From Hypomyces perniciosus (Eukaryota; Ascomycota; Sordariomycetes; Hypocreales; Hypocreaceae): a stretch of DNA of 64,000 nt. Positions 1 through 11,527 of the stretch are shown piece by piece; within the stretch, counting starts at the first letter, position 1, and every line of letters starts with the position of its first letter. The DNA is taken from contig SPDT01000006.1 in assembly GCA_008477525.1 (NCBI GenBank), positions 3,127,501 to 3,191,500 of the forward strand, read 5' to 3'. Both the position numbers and the translations under genes were made by a program. The notes beneath the pieces were generated by a model. The model made no database searches and had not been told where the DNA came from. It saw nothing but the letters and a program-made list of their open reading frames with translations.

Positions 1-1439
1 CTGTGTCTTGGGTCTTGGAAGGTTGGAAGGTTGGAAGCATCCATGAGTGTTCCCAGGAGAACATTCCATGCTATCGATTCATGAGAAGGGGGAGAAAAAG
101 AAAGCAAAGGATCGTCGTCGTCTTCTCCTAATGTAGATGGCTAGGGAACAGAAGCAATACGATATTACTACTAGTATACTCGTATATGTCTATTTTCCAG
201 GATAGCCCCCTGTTCGCGCTAGTCTCACCCCATGTGCGTCTGCCGTCAAGCCGGAATTATGTGTTTGGCGAGAAGTCAGAAGTGTGATGGAAGCACGTGT
301 GGAATACGATAATACGGCCTTGAAGACAAGAGAGTACGAGCAGTGGTTATGTGGTAGGATTGACAGTCTGCGAGGGAACCGCCTCGCCAATCTGCATCTA
401 GAGGGACACCCTGATCATAGTAGTAGGAGTAGTAGGAGTAATAGGAGTAGTATTAGTACGGAGTGTCGACCTGCTCATTGTTCATTTATTAGTGTTCCTG
501 GTGCGTGGCTGATAATTGCTATCAAGACTGCATCCTAGTGCCCATCTAGCGGGTTCTAACCGATGGATGGTTCATTACTACGGGAACCCACCTAATAATG
601 AACGAGTAGTATTACTCGTACTTATTTCAAGTGCTTGCACTCTGCCAGGGAGGGATAATACGTACGAGTCGGCGAATAGCAGCAGCTGTCACAGGAAGCA
701 TGGCACGAGCCTGATGTCATTGTTGGTCGTTGATGGCTTCACTCTGGATATATACGGAGTGCCACATGGCCATATTGATAGACAATACGAGGAGATGCAT
801 CATATCTGTCAATCAGTCAATCAGCTGTCAAACTCAATCGGACCGGATAGATTGACAGAACAGGCGTCCAGGGCGCTCGACTCGTATGGCAGCCACAGAC
901 AAGCATCTGATATGGAGCCCTTCTCAGGAACAGTGAGCAGACAGACGAGACGCCCGCAAACCCACGGCTATCTACCTACGATAGGTAGGTAACCTATGTA
1001 TAGATCATCTGCACCCGGTACAATGCTCCAATCCGGGTGTACGAAGCATTACTCGTACAGGCCTGTACCTCAGTGGGCTGACGGCGGCTGGAGCTGCCTG
1101 ATAGCAGCAGCTTAGCACGGCCAGTGGCTTTTGGCCCAATCAAGCCATCCCTCCACTAACGAAATCGACCACGCTTGCAGGCGTTCTGCAAGTACTGCTT
1201 TTTCTCCTTCGCCGGACGCTACCAGGCCTTATTTACCGTAGATACATTTTTTTGCACCCGCGCGCTGCACAACACCACACCAATACCAACACCAATACCT
1301 GCGATTGCTCCGTACTCCGTACTCCCCTCCCCTTCTCGCCTCTTGTCCCTCGAGCCGGGGTCGCGTCCCCTTGTCGCGGGTTACTGGTTATCCATGCGAC
1401 GGCTCCATAAATTTTCTAATTAAAAAACAGACCGAGAAA
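1..1439. other. Intergenic region / promoter of the Zn2Cys6 regulator
   Basis: No supportable gene. The open frames here have no recognisable protein content and use poor codons. Visible structure: short GTA/AGT-rich low-complexity tracts around 417-460, and one copy of the 9-mer TACTCCGTA at 1313-1321. The stretch just before 1440 is pyrimidine- and CCAATACC-rich, as expected for a fungal 5' leader. Confidence 0.6.
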
Positions 1440-4307
1440 ATGGCACCAGGCAGCTCGTCGGGGCACGACGACGACGAAGCTGCTGGTGCTGGTGCTGGTG
1501 CTGGTGCTGCTGTCGCCAACGTTGCTCCTCAAACCGCCGCCTCTCCTCCAGCTCCAGCTCCAGGTCAAGCTCCAGGTCAAGCTCCAGCTGTGTCGGACTT
1601 CAATCCCAATCCTCCTAATCCTAATCCAAAGCTCGAGGCCTCGGCATCGTCACCCTCGTCCGGCCCAACTCCCGCTGTCGCCGCGCCTGCGCCGCCGCAG
1701 GAGCAGAAGGAGGACCAGCAGCAGCCTCCTCCTCAGCAAAACGGCGACAGTAGGGCATCCGAGATCAAGACCGAGCCCGCATCTACGTTCACGTCCACGT
1801 CCGCGTCCGAGTCCGACATGTCGAATCACCGGCCGGGCCTTCTGGCTCCGGCACTCCATGGCTTGACCACGAGCTATTCCCCAAGCTCCTCCGCCTCGGC
1901 CGGCTATCCTCCTCCAGCTTCCAGCTTGCCAACAACCCAATATGCCTCGTACTCTACCGTCACGACCGCCCCTCAGCCAGGCGATTACCGCATGAGCCCC
2001 GTGGGCAGCACCCAGATGTCTCTCCCGAGCATGCGGACGATCGATGCCATGTCACAACAGTCTGTGGTTCCGCCCATGCCGCATCATTCCATGTCCATGA
2101 GCATGAGTGTGCCTCTAGCAGCGGTGTCGGCAGGTCCTCCGTACTACCCCAATCATTCGATGCCTCTACCGTCGAACTACGGACTCCCGCAAGATGCTTT
2201 GGTCCGGTATCCGCTACCTCACGATCCGCGGTTGGTCAGCCATCGAGGGCCTAAGAAGGTATGTCAATCACACCGGACTGCAGAAATCGAGGCATTCAAT
2301 TGGACCTGGTGGGGGTTGTTGAAACGCGCTTGGGAACTCTTATTGATCGGTTGGTGCTGCAGGAGATCAAGCGTCGTACGAAGACGGGCTGCTTGACATG
2401 CCGCAAGCGAAGAATAAAGGTGCGCAGTCATTTATTTCTATCCGAAAACCCCCATTCGACACTTGGCCGTCTTTTTTTTGTCTCTATTTCGTGGCGGAAC
2501 GGGTCTATGCGATCTGTGCAGAGAAGCATCTATCTACAACTGGGCAGACTGTCAAGTTTGTCAAGACAGATCCGGACCCATATGCACGCTTCGCTCCAGC
2601 CCACTTGAGCGCGAGACCCTCTCACCCAAGTGTTTCTTCCTTCTATCCACTCATGAATTATCAGCCACCAAACCGCGCTTTCCGCTGGCTGTCTGGGTCT
2701 CACCGCCATTGGCACTGGTTTGCTTCCCGTCGTTCTGCCCTCTATTTCTATCTTTGGTGTTTCATTTTGCCGCTTTCATCCACTCACCCCGCTTGGTGGC
2801 GCTCCATTGACATCCTTCTTCTCTTTGCAGTGTGACGAGACGCATCCGACCTGTAACAACTGCAGGAAATCGAAGCGCGAATGCTTGGGCTACGATCCAA
2901 TCTTCAGACAACAAGCAGGCCACCAATCTGGCAATAATATCCAGCCGACTCCTGGCAGCCTATCAACATCGGCATCAGCATCAGCATCAGTATCCGCACC
3001 ATCCTCCACCGTCTCCACGCCGCAAAATACGGCTGTCAGTCACGCACCCACATCTGCGCCGCGACTGGTCAACTCGTACGGCAGCCAGCCGTCTATGCTC
3101 CCCAGCGTCTACCCGTCAAGCTCGGCCACGACTCCAACCTCGATAGCAGCCTCGCTTCCGCCGAGCACCTCCGCCAGCTACAACAACATATCTCTCCCCG
3201 CTGTCACGGCACCCGCTCCACAGCCCCCCCTGAAAGTCGAGCATAACTACAACAACTACTCTTCAAGCATCGACCCCGCAGCCCGGCAGCTGCCCTCCCC
3301 CGTTGGTTCAAGCCATCACGACCAGAAGCCGATTTCTGACAATTATCTCAGAGGTGGCGTTCCCCTTCGCTGATTCGTTTTCCTGCGTTATTTCGTATCA
3401 ACCAGAACGTCCGCTCACACATCTTCGTACAGCCAAGAAAATGAAGATCAACGAAATTATAGATCTGCTGGGTCCCCCGGCACCCGCCCAGCAGATCAGC
3501 CATACCGAGGAAACGTTCAACGAGATCACAAAGGTTTACCACGAAATGTACGCCGGTGGCCTGAGCGCCTTCTTCGAAACGAGCTGGTATTATTTCACCG
3601 AGAACGGCAAGATGACGTTTCCCAAGGACGCCAATCTCATCGAGCACATGGCCACGTTTCTCAAGATTTTAGAAGGTGTCAAGGCGAACGACCATACTCA
3701 AATGGCTTATTCTGGTGTACTAGAAACAAAGATTGTGTGGGAGTTGGCATGTACCGCGTATCAGACTCCCGAGAGGATGGTCAACGCCATGCGCCTGACC
3801 TTGCCCCCTGACAACGACCCTACTGAGGCGAGGAACCGACTGCAGGTGGTTGAAGCACTGCTTTGCGGGGACTATCTACAAAATAACCCGCTCTCTCCGC
3901 CTGTGGCCGACGGCGACCACCATCGCATTCGCCAGTTTGACTTTTGGTACAGCCTGGCCGAGTTTGTTCGCAGGCGAGAAAACCCGAATGCCCCAGCAAC
4001 TGTGAAGATGCGAGAGGATGTCCTGAGCCGAATGCGGCATCTTCTTGATGGGCGGGAAAATCGGGATGTCCTCTACTCTATCGCTGTGGTCCGAGAATTG
4101 GCGCCGAACTTTGAGCCCGGTTATGGAAATACGATCCCCCAGCATTTGGACGAGTCGGACCCGAAGAACAGGCTAGCTGTTGCGTCCAAGTTTATTCTCG
4201 ACGAGTCACAGGTCACTGGTGGAACCACGAACGTTGTCCGCCGGTTTAGTGATATTGCATCGCGAGCATTTGTCAATCCAGGCGTCAACGTGATTAGGAG
4301 AGTATGA
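1440..4307 (+). CDS. Zn2Cys6 (fungal binuclear cluster) transcription factor
   Basis: Sequence-specific nuclear transcription factor, 757 aa over four exons: 1440-2258, 2363-2419, 2831-3353 and 3433-4307, all joins in phase. Residues 283-310 form a full C-X2-C-X6-C-X6-C-X2-C-X6-C zinc cluster preceded by basic residues (KRRTK). Exon 2 is only 57 nt and ends just before the third cysteine, so the cluster is split by a long 411-nt intron. The N-terminal 270 residues are low complexity (Ala-Gly, Pro, Ser, Gln), including a GCTGGT microsatellite near 1478-1506. The C-terminal half (from about residue 467, KKMKINEIIDLLG) is well-structured and probably the fungal regulatory domain. The start at 1440 is the first ATG giving a compact N-terminus; the frame is open upstream to 1305. 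Target genes cannot be inferred. Confidence 0.85.
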
Positions 4308-5113
4308 GTCGTCATGAAGCACCGCTTCGCTATGTATCTCGAACAGATGGCTCCTTCGATACCAGACAGTTTCCCCCCCATTTCGACAAAGGCGTTTCTT
4401 ACCTTTCCCCTATGTTTATTTTCTTTGTTCCAGTTTATAGGTCAGTCAGCATCAAGTTGACAGGTTAGTGAGACGATACAGCCTTACCATGTGGATGGAA
4501 AGCGCTGCGACGCATCAGTACCATCTCCTTTGTCATTGCATCATCCGGCAAGCGTGGCGGGGCTTTACCAAAAAAAGTTTCTTTTTTCTCAAGTATTTCG
4601 ACGGCGTTGGCGTACTGGAGGTGATGGCTTGGGAAGGGGGGAGAGGGCAAGCATTCACATGCTTTTTGATTTTCCTCGCACTTGCATTCACCGGCTCAGG
4701 CGTTATCATATTTCCTATCGCGGCCTCACCTTGGCCTGTGTGTATTATTTCCCTTGTGGTAGAGAGGGGCTCATCAGTGAGGGTGTGGAAGACTGGCCAT
4801 TTAGCACAAGTTGATTTGGGGAGATCTCTAGCAGATCCGGCGAGATGATGGGGAGATTGGAGAAACATAGACCTTGACGGACGTGTGATATTAGACGTGC
4901 CGTTTGTGATATTATAACGGTCCTAGGAGGGGATAATAGATGGGCGACATATAGTCGCATCTTTCGATTCAACATGTTTATACGGTTCCTAATCCCAATG
5001 TGCGGCTTCGTGATGCATGTATTATGGACCCTGTCTATCAGTTCTTTCGGATGATGACCTGATTAGTGTTTTTTTTTTCTCTCAGAAGAAGCAGAAAAGG
5101 AAAAGAAATATCA
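4308..5113. other. Convergent 3' intergenic region
   Basis: Lies between the ends of the regulator (+) and the multicopper oxidase (-). It holds both 3' UTRs. T-rich stretches occur around 4570-4590 and 5070-5090. I see no gene. Confidence 0.6.
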
Positions 5114-7333
5114 TTACTTATCAAACTGCCCAAACCAAATACTATCATCCGGCCTCATCCCCCTCCCAACACCGTCTAGCTCACACATTCGCCTCATCTG
5201 GGGATTGACCGTCCACCCCTTGACCACCTCGCTCTGCACTAGAAACTGCATCACCATGCCCGCCTCGGCGTGCCACATGTTATGGCAGTGGAAGGCCCAC
5301 ATCCCCGGGTTATCCAGCACGACGCGGATGACGGCCCAGCCGTAGCCCTCGATGGTGAGGGTGTCCCGCCGCAGGGGGTTCTCGGTTAGGCCGTGGGAGC
5401 GCAGGTAGGACGGGAGATCGGATGCGGGAGGGGGGTAGCCGCTGCGGCCTTGGATGAGGACGAAGAATTTGTGGCCGTGGAGGTGGAACGGGTGAGCGCC
5501 GTCGTCGAAGTTGTTGATGGCGAGGTCGATGGTGCGGATGCCGTGTGTTTGGAGGACGAGTTCCTTGTCGGGTTGGAAGGTGAGGTTGTTGACGGCGAGG
5601 GCAGAGGGAGAAAATGTCTTGGGAGAGGTGTCGAGGAAGCGGTATAAAGAGGGATGGGTGGTGTTGTGGTGCCAGGTAGAGTCGTTGAAGAAGCCGCGGG
5701 AGAGACGCCATGCACCGATCATGAAGTTTGCGTGCAGGAAAACAAAGTCGTCTGCCGGGGGTGCGGAAATGGGGACGACGGGGTGTAAGGCCGAGGTGTT
5801 GAGGTCCCGGCATATGACCTCGATGGCTTCGGGCCATTCGTGGCTGGTTGGCTCCTTGGCCGAGGCTTTGGGGGGTGAGTCCGAGGAGGTGGTATATCGG
5901 ATGATGCCCCTGAGCTCGGGTTGCAGGAAGGGGTTCTTGGTGGTGAAGCAGTGGGTGACCATGCGCGCTCTCATCCAGAAGGTGTCTGTGGTGGTGACGT
6001 TGGTTTCTAGGATGATGCTGTACCGCTGGGCCGGCAGGATATTGAGGCGATGAAAGGGTTCTGGGTGGACGTCTGTGCCGTCGACTTCAGTAACGTAGAA
6101 GGGGTGTTCATCGAACTGGATTTGGAACTCGGCAAAGGCGCCGACGTTGATGATTCGTAGCCGATGGCGCTGGCCGGCGACGAGATCAAAGACAGGCGTC
6201 GAGACATTGGCGGCATCGCAGTTCCATCCTGGAAAATCCTTGCAGTCTCGCACGCCTCGACCGTTGATGAGGGCGTTGTCTGGGACCGGCTCGCTGTTTT
6301 CCATGTCGGGCTTGAGATAGTCCATCAGCAGCTCGGACGTCAGGTTGTGGTAGTGGTCTTGGACCATGACGACCCTGTCGGTAGCATATTCCAGCTTCTG
6401 CAGGGTGCGTTCGTTCTTGGAGTGGATGACAACAGGTCCAAGCAGGCCGTCGGATGCCTGGGCGCTATGGTGAGCGTGATACCAGTACGTGCCAGACTGG
6501 TGCTGGATCTGAAACGTATAGGTAAAGGTTGAGTTGGGAGCGATAGGGCATTGAGTGATGCCCACAGCACCGTCCATGAAGTTGGTGCCGTTCTGGAAAA
6601 GGCCGTGGAAGTGAATGGATGTGGCATTGATGGCCTTGTTTTCTACGTGGACGACGATGGTGTCGCCTTCGTTTCCCTCAACCAGAGGACCGGGGTACTG
6701 GTTGTTGATGAGAATCATGGGGCGGTAGACGCCATCTGGATTGAGACGTCCGTCGAGAATCGTCCAGTGGTACTCCCTGGTGGTGGGAGCAGCGTGGAGA
6801 TCCCAGGACGGGTCCAGGACATACTGGGAGACATCTCTGAGGCGGGGGACGCTTGGTATTTCCTCGTTGTGATGGACGACAGAGGGAGCCGGGTTGCCAC
6901 CTTGTTCTGATCCCGGCTTCGGGGTCTGATGGCCGTGCTCGTCATTACTGTGGTTGGTGTCTGTTGGAGGAGGATTACTACCGCTAACACCTTGGCCACC
7001 AGGTGCTGCGGACGGCGACAGGAGACCCAGGGGCAGGGCGGACAGCGCCAGGACAGAGAGGATAACAACCAAGAGGAAGAGGCTCAGTTTCCAGAAGGGC
7101 CGGGTGTGGGTCCGGGTGTCGTGGCCGTGCCGGAGCTGATGCCGAGGAGGCCTCGGACTCGGGCTCGGAAGGTCTGCAGGCGCGGGGATAAAGGGCTGCT
7201 GCTCATCAGACTCCCGAGATTCTTCGTCCTCGGGATGCGGCCCACGCGTGTCCATTGCGCTCAGCTGTGGTTCCTGAGAAGAGTCATGAGTAATAGCCTG
7301 CCGGTTCAATTGACCATTGCCATGGCGCTGCAT
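5114..7333 (-). CDS. Membrane-anchored multicopper oxidase (laccase-like)
   Basis: Copper oxidase that couples one-electron oxidation of a substrate (phenol, pigment precursor or metal ion) to reduction of O2 to water. One uninterrupted 739-aa frame. A basic, proline-rich N-terminus is followed by a hydrophobic segment at residues 81-105 (FWKLSLFLLVVILSVLALSA) with no cleavage site of the usual kind, suggesting a type II membrane anchor. All four copper-binding motifs are visible: HFHG (241-244), WYHAHH (284-289), HPFHLHGH (614-621) and HCHNMWHAEAGM (682-693), with Met as axial type-1 ligand. Several N-X-S/T sites fit an extracytoplasmic catalytic domain. Fungal relatives include pigment laccases and Fet3-like ferroxidases; the substrate cannot be told from sequence. 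An alternative start is the in-frame Met at residue 27. Divergent from the acid phosphatase gene. Confidence 0.88.
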   Translation of the reverse strand: MQRHGNGQLNRQAITHDSSQEPQLSAMDTRGPHPEDEESRESDEQQPFIPAPADLPSPSPRPPRHQLRHGHDTRTHTRPFWKLSLFLLVVILSVLALSALPLGLLSPSAAPGGQGVSGSNPPPTDTNHSNDEHGHQTPKPGSEQGGNPAPSVVHHNEEIPSVPRLRDVSQYVLDPSWDLHAAPTTREYHWTILDGRLNPDGVYRPMILINNQYPGPLVEGNEGDTIVVHVENKAINATSIHFHGLFQNGTNFMDGAVGITQCPIAPNSTFTYTFQIQHQSGTYWYHAHHSAQASDGLLGPVVIHSKNERTLQKLEYATDRVVMVQDHYHNLTSELLMDYLKPDMENSEPVPDNALINGRGVRDCKDFPGWNCDAANVSTPVFDLVAGQRHRLRIINVGAFAEFQIQFDEHPFYVTEVDGTDVHPEPFHRLNILPAQRYSIILETNVTTTDTFWMRARMVTHCFTTKNPFLQPELRGIIRYTTSSDSPPKASAKEPTSHEWPEAIEVICRDLNTSALHPVVPISAPPADDFVFLHANFMIGAWRLSRGFFNDSTWHHNTTHPSLYRFLDTSPKTFSPSALAVNNLTFQPDKELVLQTHGIRTIDLAINNFDDGAHPFHLHGHKFFVLIQGRSGYPPPASDLPSYLRSHGLTENPLRRDTLTIEGYGWAVIRVVLDNPGMWAFHCHNMWHAEAGMVMQFLVQSEVVKGWTVNPQMRRMCELDGVGRGMRPDDSIWFGQFDK

Positions 7334-8199
7334 GCTCGTTGCATGGTCACCGAGACAAGGCGAAATCTACAGCAGGCTCCTTACCAAGCAGAGCTGCGTG
7401 TACTGGCAAAAGAAAGATTTGGGGAGCTCGGTGTCGAAATAGGGTTGTGTGGAAGAATCAGGAAGAATCAACGGAAGAAGCTACCTATGTTAGGTATCGT
7501 GTTTCTGGGAGCGTGACAGCTGCTGACGATGCGATTGGCTAGCGAGCGGACTGTTCAGTTGCTTCATACAACGGCGTACATATAGTATGTAAGGTATGTA
7601 TAGTGTCGGGAGCTTATCGCCTGGAGGAAGAGCTTCGAAAGGCTCAGAGAGGCTCAGAGAGGCTCAAAGAGGCAATACTATCCGAGACGCATCCCGGCGC
7701 AAAGGACGGCTCCGGATAAGACGGCACACGACACTTTTCTTCACGACCCTCTTGGCGCTCTGACGGCTCCCACGTGCTGATGACTGCTTTGGGGACCTGC
7801 ATATGCAGATTCCGGATCCATAAATCCAATCCGTTCTAGAAACTGAAGCAGCTACGGGCCTTTAGACTATTAGACAATACGAAAGAGTGCTCCGTAGCGT
7901 ACTTTATATCCACGCATTAGACTATGAGGATGCCTGGACTGGACCCGTAGTTTGCTTGGTCGGCGAATGGATACAACCTGGTTAGTAAAAAAAAGTTCCA
8001 GATTCGAGACAATGGCGTATGTGGCGGGTAGGACGCACATGTACTCGCACATGGTGGTGGATAGGCAAACAGCATGGGTTGGTTGGGACGGCGAGATTTG
8101 GATGCTTTATTAAACATATGTAAGCCCCTCCTCTGCATCTTGACTCTCGACTCTCGACTCTTCAAGGCCACTCTCTCAGCATAATACATAGCCTAGAAG
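7334..8199. promoter_or_regulatory. Divergent promoter region, oxidase / acid phosphatase
   Basis: Intergenic stretch between two divergent genes. It contains a short tandem array of GGCTCAGAGA-like units at about 7639-7672. No coding frame is convincing. The segment just upstream of 8200 has CTCTCGACTCTCGACTC repeats typical of a fungal leader. Confidence 0.5.
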
Positions 8200-8470
8200 A
8201 TGCTGTTCCTAGTCGCCTCTCTGCTGGCCGCCGCCGGTCTGGCTGCTGCTGGCCCTTGCAAGCCGTCCTCCTCCAGTGCTTCGCATTCTGCTTCCAGCAC
8301 CTCGACTGCGTGGGAGACGGTTTACACGGCTACTGGCACTGCTGCCGTTGCTTCGGCTGCTGCCACGGCTCTGACAAACAGCCCGACCAGCCATGTCAAG
8401 GGCAAGGCCTTTGATCGCTTTGTGATTATCTACTTTGAGAACCAGAACTACGACAAGGCCGATGGCGACC

Positions 8471-8502
<32 letters not shown>

Positions 8503-9575
8503 AATAAAGTCTACTTCATGGTAGCGAGGGCTAACCAGTAATAACAGCCAACTTCACCTACTTCGCCAAAAAGGGCGTCAAGTTGACCAACTACTTCGGC
8601 GTCACGCATCCCTCGCAGCCCAACTACCTCGCGGCCATTGCCGGCGACTACTTTGGCATGCAGAACGATGACTTCTTCGGCGCCGACCTGAACGTGTCGA
8701 CCGTCGTCGACCTGCTCGAGGAGCGCGGCATCTCCTGGGGCCACTACCAGGAAGACATGCCCTACTCCGGCTTCGAGGGCATGAAATGGGTCAACCAGCA
8801 GACGGGCGCCAACGACTACGTGCGCAAGCACAACCCGGCCATCCTCGCCAACAGCGTCACGCACTCCGAGCATCGCCTCTCGCTGGTCAAGAACCTGTCC
8901 ATGATCGACACCTCGCGCTCCATGTTCCACAAGGACCTCAAGGCCAACAAGCTGCCGCAGTGGATGTTCATCACGCCCAACATGACCTCGGACGGCCACG
9001 ACACCAACGTCGGCGTGGCCGGCCAGTGGTGCCGCAAGTTCCTCGACCCGCTGCTCACGGACAAGCACTTCATGCAGAACACGCTGGTGCTCCTCACCTG
9101 GGACGAGAACGAGACGTACGCCTGGCGCAACCAGATCATGGGCATCCTGCTGGGCGATGCCGTGCCCAAGCACCTCGTCGGCACCTCGGACAACAACTTC
9201 TACAACCACTACTCGGAGATTGCCACGGTCGAGGCCAACTGGAACCTGCACACGCTGGGCCGCTGGGACGTCGGCGCCAACGTCTTCGACTGGGTGGCCA
9301 AGAAGACGGGCGACCGTCTGCGCAAGTGGTCGTCGAAGCAGAAGCTGGACAGCTACTTCTGGAACTCGTCGTATGCGGGCATCTTCAACGAGAACGGCGG
9401 CAACCACCGCTACCCTGCGCCCAACCTGAAGCTCGACCACAGCTTCTCTGGCCGTCGCATCTTGCCGTCCATCATCAAGACCTGGAAGCACAGCGATGCG
9501 CCTACGTACTACGAGGACACCATTGAGCTGCCTGATGGGCTACACCCTCCCAAGGGCTACACGCCTCCCAACTAG
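8200..9575 (+). CDS. Secreted acid phosphatase, phosphoesterase family (PhoA-like)
   Basis: Extracellular phosphomonoesterase of the phosphoesterase family (PF04185 type), 432 aa, two exons: 8200-8470 and 8548-9575. Residues 1-18 are a clear signal peptide (LFLVASLLAAAGLAAAGP), followed by a Ser/Thr-rich stretch. The catalytic fold begins at FDRFVIIYFENQNYD (metal-binding Glu-Asn), continues through THPSQPNYLAAIAGDYFG and has the late metal-binding segment LTWDENETY. The 77-nt intron carries a (CT)n tract right after the donor. Strong C/G third-position bias marks a highly expressed gene. Fungal members are usually induced by phosphate starvation; that is family knowledge, not seen here. Confidence 0.9.
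8476..8502 (+). repeat. (CT)n microsatellite inside the phosphatase intron
   Basis: A 27-nt CT run starts 5 nt after the GTAAG donor of the only intron of the acid phosphatase gene. Confidence 0.95.
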
Positions 9576-10723
9576 ATTTTTTTTACAATGATTATGAGTA
9601 TTGGGGGGGGGGGCAGTGATGGTGCGGTGATGGTGCATTCATGGTGCACGCTTTCTTGTATATATATTATAAAGTATTTTGTTGTTTGTTTGTTCCAGGG
9701 TTGTCTGCTCCAGGGTTGTTTGCTCCAGGGCTGTGGTTTCGCCGACAGATCTTGGTCATCGGGTAAATCGGCTTGGCGGACGCCACCTCCGGCAGTTAGT
9801 TACTATTTAGGTAGTATAGAATTTAGCTCTATGTGTATGCGTTTTCTCCGTATATATGGATGAATCCACTACTACTATTACTGCTACCCATTTCTTACTC
9901 TTCCCATATTTACGATTTATTCACTAATAAACAAGATAAATTCAATACTCTCCTAAATGTCGGGTTGATTCACAAAATTCAGAAAACACTCCTCTGCCGG
10001 AGTCCCCGCCAAGGACGATGCATACTATGCATTCTCACAAGCCCTATTATGGAGTAGTACTCCGTATTCTCCTCCACCCTTGACCCTGGTCCCCTGTCCA
10101 CTTCCCCCTGTCCGTCTCCATCATTCTCCGCTCAAATCAGCGTCCTTGCATTCTTAAGCAGAAATTCACACACGTGGGGTTGTTGTGGGCGAGCACCTGC
10201 TTCAATCCGCATCCCTCAGTGGTCAGTCAGTTTTTTCTCTCCCTCTCGCTCTTTACTTTATTCTTGTGAAACGTCGCTCGCAATGACATCGGCCGACTTC
10301 CGAGCGCGGACAAATACACAAGTACTCCGTAGATAGTACAAGACGATTGGGAGAGCGCAAGGAGTGGCTTCATGCAGAAAAACTACTCGTACGTAGTATC
10401 AGTGGATCTTCGGTGTCCGTGTCTGGGTTGGCCCTTTTGTTGTGCCCGGTCAGACCGCGCGAGATGCAAGGGAGAGGGTCGAGTGATGCGTGGAGCGATG
10501 TAACCTCGGAATCGGGCAGTGGTCCTCGTGCGTCTATCTATCTATCTATCTATGCTCGATAAAGCGCTCTGCACTGTTTGCTATTTGGGTGTCATCAACT
10601 CGGTGACGGAGGCTTCATTGCCGCTGCAAACTAACATTGACAGCTCAGCTTTTCATCGCCATCGCCTTTCCACAGCCTCCCTCCAGTAGGTTCAAGGCAT
10701 CCATCACCAAGATTCAGTCAGCC
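9576..10723. other. Intergenic region with short tandem repeats
   Basis: No gene seen. It contains a poly-G run at about 9602-9613, three diverged copies of a CCAGGGYTGT unit at about 9695-9733, two TACTCCGTA 9-mers (10058-10066 and 10323-10331) and a TCTA microsatellite at about 10537-10555. Confidence 0.6.
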
Positions 10724-11527
10724 ATGGCCAAATCAAGGAGCCCCTTCCTCACCCGTTTCCTCTCCGACTTCACCCTCGGCTTCTCAGATGGCCTCACCGT
10801 CCCCTTCGCCCTTACCGCAGGTCTCAGCTCCCTGGGTCGCGCCGACACTGTCATCTATGCTGGCCTAGCAGAGCTCTGCGCCGGGAGCATCAGCATGGGC
10901 ATCGGCGGTTATCTCGCCGCCCGAGATGAATTGCCCTCATCTTCAACCACCCGGCCAGACGACGGTGATGAGGAGGAACTCAAAGGCATGCTGCACGATG
11001 GCAGTTCACGGGGCAGTATCAGCCTTGACGAGAAGAGCAAGGAGGTTCAGGAGGAGCTTATTCGTCGACACTTGGAACCTCTTGCTTTGCCGGGGCGCAT
11101 TATGGCGGATATCATGAGCACACTGAAGAGTCGCCCGGATGGTCTACACAGCATAGCAAACCAACTAAACTCCCAAACCAACGCCTCCAACGACTCAAAC
11201 TCCACCGATCAGCTTCCCGTCTGGCCTGTTGCCTCTGGTCTATCCATATCATTAGGCTACACCATCGGCGGCATTATTCCCCTGCTGCCGTACTTGTTCG
11301 CCGCAACAGTGGGCTTAGGCCTTCGCTGGAGCATAGCCGTTTGCCTGATCGCACTGATGTCCTTTGGCACGGGCAAGAGCTGGTTGTTGAGAGGCGGGGG
11401 AGAGTCGAGCTGGTGGCGCTGTTTATGGGAGGGTTTACAAATGTTGGTCCTGGGCAGTTTGGCTGCTGCCGCGTCGGTCCTGTGTGTGACGTTACTGGGG
11501 ACGGTCTCGGGTGAGACAGTCAGGTGA
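10724..11527 (+). CDS. CCC1: CCC1/VIT1-family vacuolar iron/manganese transporter
   Basis: Integral membrane transporter that moves Fe2+/Mn2+ from cytosol into the vacuole in yeast (Ccc1) and plants (VIT1). 267 aa, single exon. The family signature is present near the N-terminus: FLSDFTLGFSDGLTVPFALT followed by GLSSLG, then LAELCAGSISMGIGGYLAAR. A hydrophilic, acidic metal-binding-type loop follows (residues about 70-170). Three further membrane segments lie in the C-terminal third (GLSISLGYTIGGIIPLLPYL; SIAVCLIALMSFGTG; LQMLVLGSLAAAASVLCVTL). I chose the ATG at 10724 because homologues start close to the first membrane segment; the frame is open 29 codons further upstream. It lies near the multicopper oxidase but on the other side of the phosphatase, so a shared iron role is only a guess. 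Confidence 0.87.
   Translation: MAKSRSPFLTRFLSDFTLGFSDGLTVPFALTAGLSSLGRADTVIYAGLAELCAGSISMGIGGYLAARDELPSSSTTRPDDGDEEELKGMLHDGSSRGSISLDEKSKEVQEELIRRHLEPLALPGRIMADIMSTLKSRPDGLHSIANQLNSQTNASNDSNSTDQLPVWPVASGLSISLGYTIGGIIPLLPYLFAATVGLGLRWSIAVCLIALMSFGTGKSWLLRGGGESSWWRCLWEGLQMLVLGSLAAAASVLCVTLLGTVSGETVR

Noticed and set aside
516..992. 158-codon open frame upstream of the regulator
   Set aside because: No recognisable protein character; it ends in simple repeats. Treated as promoter DNA.
5310..5837. 175-codon frame overlapping the multicopper oxidase on the same strand
   Set aside because: Shifted-frame shadow, Pro/Arg/His-rich; the oxidase frame carries the copper motifs.
8511..9491. 326-codon open frame antisense to the acid phosphatase exon
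   Set aside because: The sense strand encodes a clear phosphoesterase. The antisense frame is a by-product of strong C/G third-position bias, and its Val/Arg/Glu-rich product matches nothing.
1440..11527. A secondary-metabolite or pigment gene cluster around the regulator and laccase-like oxidase
   Set aside because: No polyketide synthase, peptide synthetase, terpene enzyme or P450 is present in the window.
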